Below are positions 13,187 to 15,620 of a DNA stretch of 15,620 bases, piece by piece. Within the stretch, counting starts at the first letter, position 1, and each line of letters opens with the position of its first letter. Both the position numbers and the translations under genes were made by a program. Under the pieces are notes generated by a model. The model worked only from the letters and a program-made list of their open reading frames with translations. It was not told the origin of the DNA and did no database searches. The DNA is from JALSJK01 sp964530345. GTDB taxonomy: Bacteria > Pseudomonadota > Gammaproteobacteria > Methylococcales > Methylomonadaceae. The stretch lies in assembly GCA_964530345.1 (NCBI GenBank), contig CAZGYJ010000063.1, positions 1 to 15,620 on the forward strand. The letters are read 5' to 3'.

Positions 13187-15544
13187 ATGAAAAGAATAAC
13201 AAAACAGCAGTACGCATTTATTTTTAAACAATTACCCTGTGTTTTGCTAACACTTGGACAAATTGCTCAGGCTGATACCGATACAGTTTCACTGCCAGAG
13301 GTTGAAATTATTGGCGTTAGTCCCGTTCATGGGATTGGTCTGGACAAAAACAAGATGCCAAGTAATATTCAGTCAGTAACAAGCGAAGATATTGATCGCT
13401 CAGAAGCATTGGATTTAAGCAGTTTTTTAAGCCGAAACCTTAGTAGTGTTAATCTGAATGCGGCGCAGAATAATCCTTTGCAGCCTGATCTGAATTATCG
13501 TGGTTATTCAGCTTCGCCTTTATTGGGCTTGCCTCAGGGGCTTAGTATCTTTATTAATGGTGCACGTTTTAATGATCCATTTGGTGATAATGTCAATTGG
13601 GATTTGATTCCTGAATCGATGATTCATAGCATCAATTTGGTTGGTGGTTCAAATCCGGTTTTTGGCTTGAATACTTTGGGCGGTGCAATTTCCATCCAGA
13701 CCAAAAATGGTTTTAATTCCCCGGGTCAAAAGTTGGAAGTGTATGGTGGATCGTTTGACCGGGTGGTGGTATCAGCAGAAAGCGGCGGCAATAATGGAAA
13801 TTTTGGTTATTTTGTCAATGTTAGGTATTTTGATGAGCAGGGTTGGCGGGATGCTTCACCATCCGATGCATTAAATATCTACGGTTCGGTTGGTTGGCAT
13901 ACCGATGATACAACGTTGGATCTGGGGTTTCTTTACGGTAAAAGTGATTTGACTGGAAATGGGCCAATACCAATTGAACTGGCATTTAAAGATCGGGAGG
14001 CAATTTTTACATCGCCAGATATTACTGAAAATGACATGAAGTTTTTAACCCTTGAGGGTACGCATTGGGTTAATGATAATTTCCAGTTAGCTGGCAATGC
14101 TTTTTGGCGGGAAACAGTTACCAGTTCATTCAATGGTGATAATTCCAATTTTATTGAATGTCAATCTGGAGGTAATTCTTTTTTGGCAATGGGGGACGGT
14201 GATGACGATGACGATTTCACTCCGCCTTGTGATGATGACAGTTTGGTGTTGGGTCAAGATGGCTCGGCAATTCCTGTTTCCGAAGCTAATCCTTTAGATG
14301 CCATCAATAACATCAGCACTCGTGAACAAACCAGTTTTGGCGTGAATCTCCAGAGTGCCTTTAATTACGATGTTTTCGGGCATGGAAACAATTTAATTTT
14401 TGGTGGCGGTTTTAACAGAGGCTTGGTGAATTATCGATCCCGTGTTGAAGTTGCGAATTTACAAAAAGACCGGAGTACCGACCGTACTGGTATTTTTGTA
14501 CCGGAAGATGCGCTGGTGATGAACGGTAGTACCCTAACCTGGTCATGGTATTTTTCTGACACTTTGGACTTGACCGAGACTTTAGCATTCACGGTCGCTG
14601 GAAGATATAACCACACTAAAATCACCCTGAATGATAAATTGGGCAATCATCCGGAATTATATGGCATCCATTATTATGATCGTTTCAATCCATCGGTAGG
14701 CTTAACCTGGCAAGCTTTGGAAAATTTGAATTTTTACGGTAGTTACAGCGAATCAACTCGAACGCCGACTATTATTGAACTGGCTTGTTCAGACCCAAAT
14801 AATGAATGTCGTCTGCCTAATGCTTTTTTAGCTGATCCACCTCTTGATCAAGTGGTTGCCAAGAGTTTTGAAGCCGGTGTCCGGGGTACTTTATGGAAGG
14901 ACTTGGCATGGAATGTGACGTTTTTCCATACCATCAATAATAATGACATCATTTTCCAGTCAACCGGTGGCACGACTTCCAATATTGGCTTTTTTGATAA
15001 TATTGGCGATACCCGCCGTTTGGGAGTGGAAGTTAATTTGCGCGGCAAGCTATGGGATGATCGGATAAATTGGTACACGAACTACAGCTTTATTGATGCG
15101 ACTTTTCAGGATTCCTTCACCATCAACAGTCCCACGCATCCTAACGCAAATGATTCCGGTTTGATTCAGGTGGATAAGGGAGATCGAATTCCTGGTATTC
15201 CGCAGCATCAACTCAACGCGGGTTTGGAAGTGACTCTGTTTAAAGGAATGAAAGTTGGTGCAGATATTTTGTTTAATTCAGGCCAGCATGTCAGGGGTGA
15301 TGAAGGTAATTATCTGTCAGAATTGGAACCGTACTGGGTTCTGAATTTGCACGGCAGCTACGCAGTTACTGATAATTTCTCATTATTTGTAGTCATGGAG
15401 AATGTTGCTGACAACAAATATGAATCCTTTGGTTTATTGGGCGAATCCAACGAACTACCAGGGTTTGAAAATTTCACCAATCCTCGTTTTGTAGGGCCGG
15501 CGCCTCCTTTTGGCGTGTGGGGAGGAATTCGGGTTACGTTTTGA
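13187..15544 (+). CDS. TonB-dependent outer-membrane receptor
   Basis: A 785-residue receptor that should import a bound substrate across the outer membrane using TonB-ExbBD energy. A signal peptide occupies residues 1-29 (cleavage after AQA). A TonB-box-like LPEVEIIG lies near 36-43. The plug domain spans about 55-175, with NYRGYSASPLLGLPQGLSIFINGARFNDPFGD and NPVFGLNTLGGAISIQT. The rest is a 22-strand-type beta barrel ending in the terminal phenylalanine RVTF. Extracellular loops contain an Asp run (DGDDDDDF, 337-344) between two cysteines, and ACSDPNNECRLPNAF. I chose ATG 13187 since the signal peptide begins there. A TTG at 13097 would add 30 residues of non-signal sequence and sit upstream of a TATAAT. 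No clear ribosome site precedes the ATG. No adjacent transport or siderophore gene reveals the substrate. Confidence 0.92.
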   Translation: MKRITKQQYAFIFKQLPCVLLTLGQIAQADTDTVSLPEVEIIGVSPVHGIGLDKNKMPSNIQSVTSEDIDRSEALDLSSFLSRNLSSVNLNAAQNNPLQPDLNYRGYSASPLLGLPQGLSIFINGARFNDPFGDNVNWDLIPESMIHSINLVGGSNPVFGLNTLGGAISIQTKNGFNSPGQKLEVYGGSFDRVVVSAESGGNNGNFGYFVNVRYFDEQGWRDASPSDALNIYGSVGWHTDDTTLDLGFLYGKSDLTGNGPIPIELAFKDREAIFTSPDITENDMKFLTLEGTHWVNDNFQLAGNAFWRETVTSSFNGDNSNFIECQSGGNSFLAMGDGDDDDDFTPPCDDDSLVLGQDGSAIPVSEANPLDAINNISTREQTSFGVNLQSAFNYDVFGHGNNLIFGGGFNRGLVNYRSRVEVANLQKDRSTDRTGIFVPEDALVMNGSTLTWSWYFSDTLDLTETLAFTVAGRYNHTKITLNDKLGNHPELYGIHYYDRFNPSVGLTWQALENLNFYGSYSESTRTPTIIELACSDPNNECRLPNAFLADPPLDQVVAKSFEAGVRGTLWKDLAWNVTFFHTINNNDIIFQSTGGTTSNIGFFDNIGDTRRLGVEVNLRGKLWDDRINWYTNYSFIDATFQDSFTINSPTHPNANDSGLIQVDKGDRIPGIPQHQLNAGLEVTLFKGMKVGADILFNSGQHVRGDEGNYLSELEPYWVLNLHGSYAVTDNFSLFVVMENVADNKYESFGLLGESNELPGFENFTNPRFVGPAPPFGVWGGIRVTF

Positions 15545-15563
15545 TAACCAGTCCTGCTGCACC

Positions 15564-15599
15564 TCACTCAACCCTCATCTGAAGGAGGGGGTTGGGTGA
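15564..15599. repeat. Inverted repeat after the receptor gene
   Basis: TCACTCAACCCTC (15564-15576) pairs with the GAGGG...TTGGGTGA arm (15585-15599), allowing one G-T pair and a two-base bulge. It begins 19 bases past the receptor stop. The absence of a T-run makes it an atypical terminator. The CT-rich/AG-rich composition resembles dispersed intergenic palindromes found in many proteobacteria, but copies cannot be checked within this window. Confidence 0.4.
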
Positions 15600-15620
15600 A
15601 ATAATCAATAAATAGTCAAG

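Overview
The window looks like the chromosome of a moderately AT-rich gammaproteobacterium. The main evidence is the block engB, diheme cytochrome c4, dsbA and a GGDEF protein, which resembles a neighbourhood known from Pseudomonas and relatives, together with djlA, an ADE1-type purC and a TonB-dependent receptor. The receptor style might suggest a Methylococcales-like host, but that is only a guess. No tRNA, rRNA, IS element, phage gene or CRISPR array was seen.

Region 1 (about 1-4350, plus strand) is a tightly packed catabolic operon. It holds an ornithine cyclodeaminase/mu-crystallin family protein and the three subunits of a flavin/iron-sulfur amino- or imino-acid dehydrogenase (small [2Fe-2S] subunit, HcnB-like FAD subunit with a BFD-like cluster domain, and a DAO-family FAD subunit). 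A RidA-family imine deaminase gene ends the operon but is clearly broken, with a frameshift, internal stops and a scrambled 3' end. The architecture is shared by hydrogen cyanide synthase, opine oxidases and D-hydroxyproline dehydrogenases, so the substrate cannot be fixed from sequence alone.

Region 2 (4374-5754, plus) has two predicted membrane proteins: an unrecognised protein with an N-terminal CxxC, and a multi-pass protein that looks like the DUF5765 family.

Region 3 (5776-8658, minus) is a tandem pair of paralogous diguanylate cyclases, each with a helical/coiled-coil N-terminal half and a C-terminal GGEEF domain carrying an RxxD inhibitory site. They probably form one transcription unit. 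The 204-base leader upstream holds a perfect 23-base palindrome, a second inverted repeat and the dsbA terminator hairpin.

Region 4 (8863-10217, minus) is the periplasmic redox pair: cytochrome c4, then DsbA. Region 5 (10558-12909) has engB, djlA (convergent, overlapping engB by 20 bases) and purC (divergent from djlA). Region 6 (13187-15544) is a TonB-dependent outer-membrane receptor, followed by an inverted repeat at the window edge.

Most of the window is ordinary housekeeping sequence. The points most worth a second look are the decayed ridA in an otherwise intact oxidase operon, the unassigned substrate of that oxidase, the duplicated cyclases with their palindromic leader, and the poly-aspartate tracts in both the cytochrome and the receptor. 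I found no convincing new multi-gene system.
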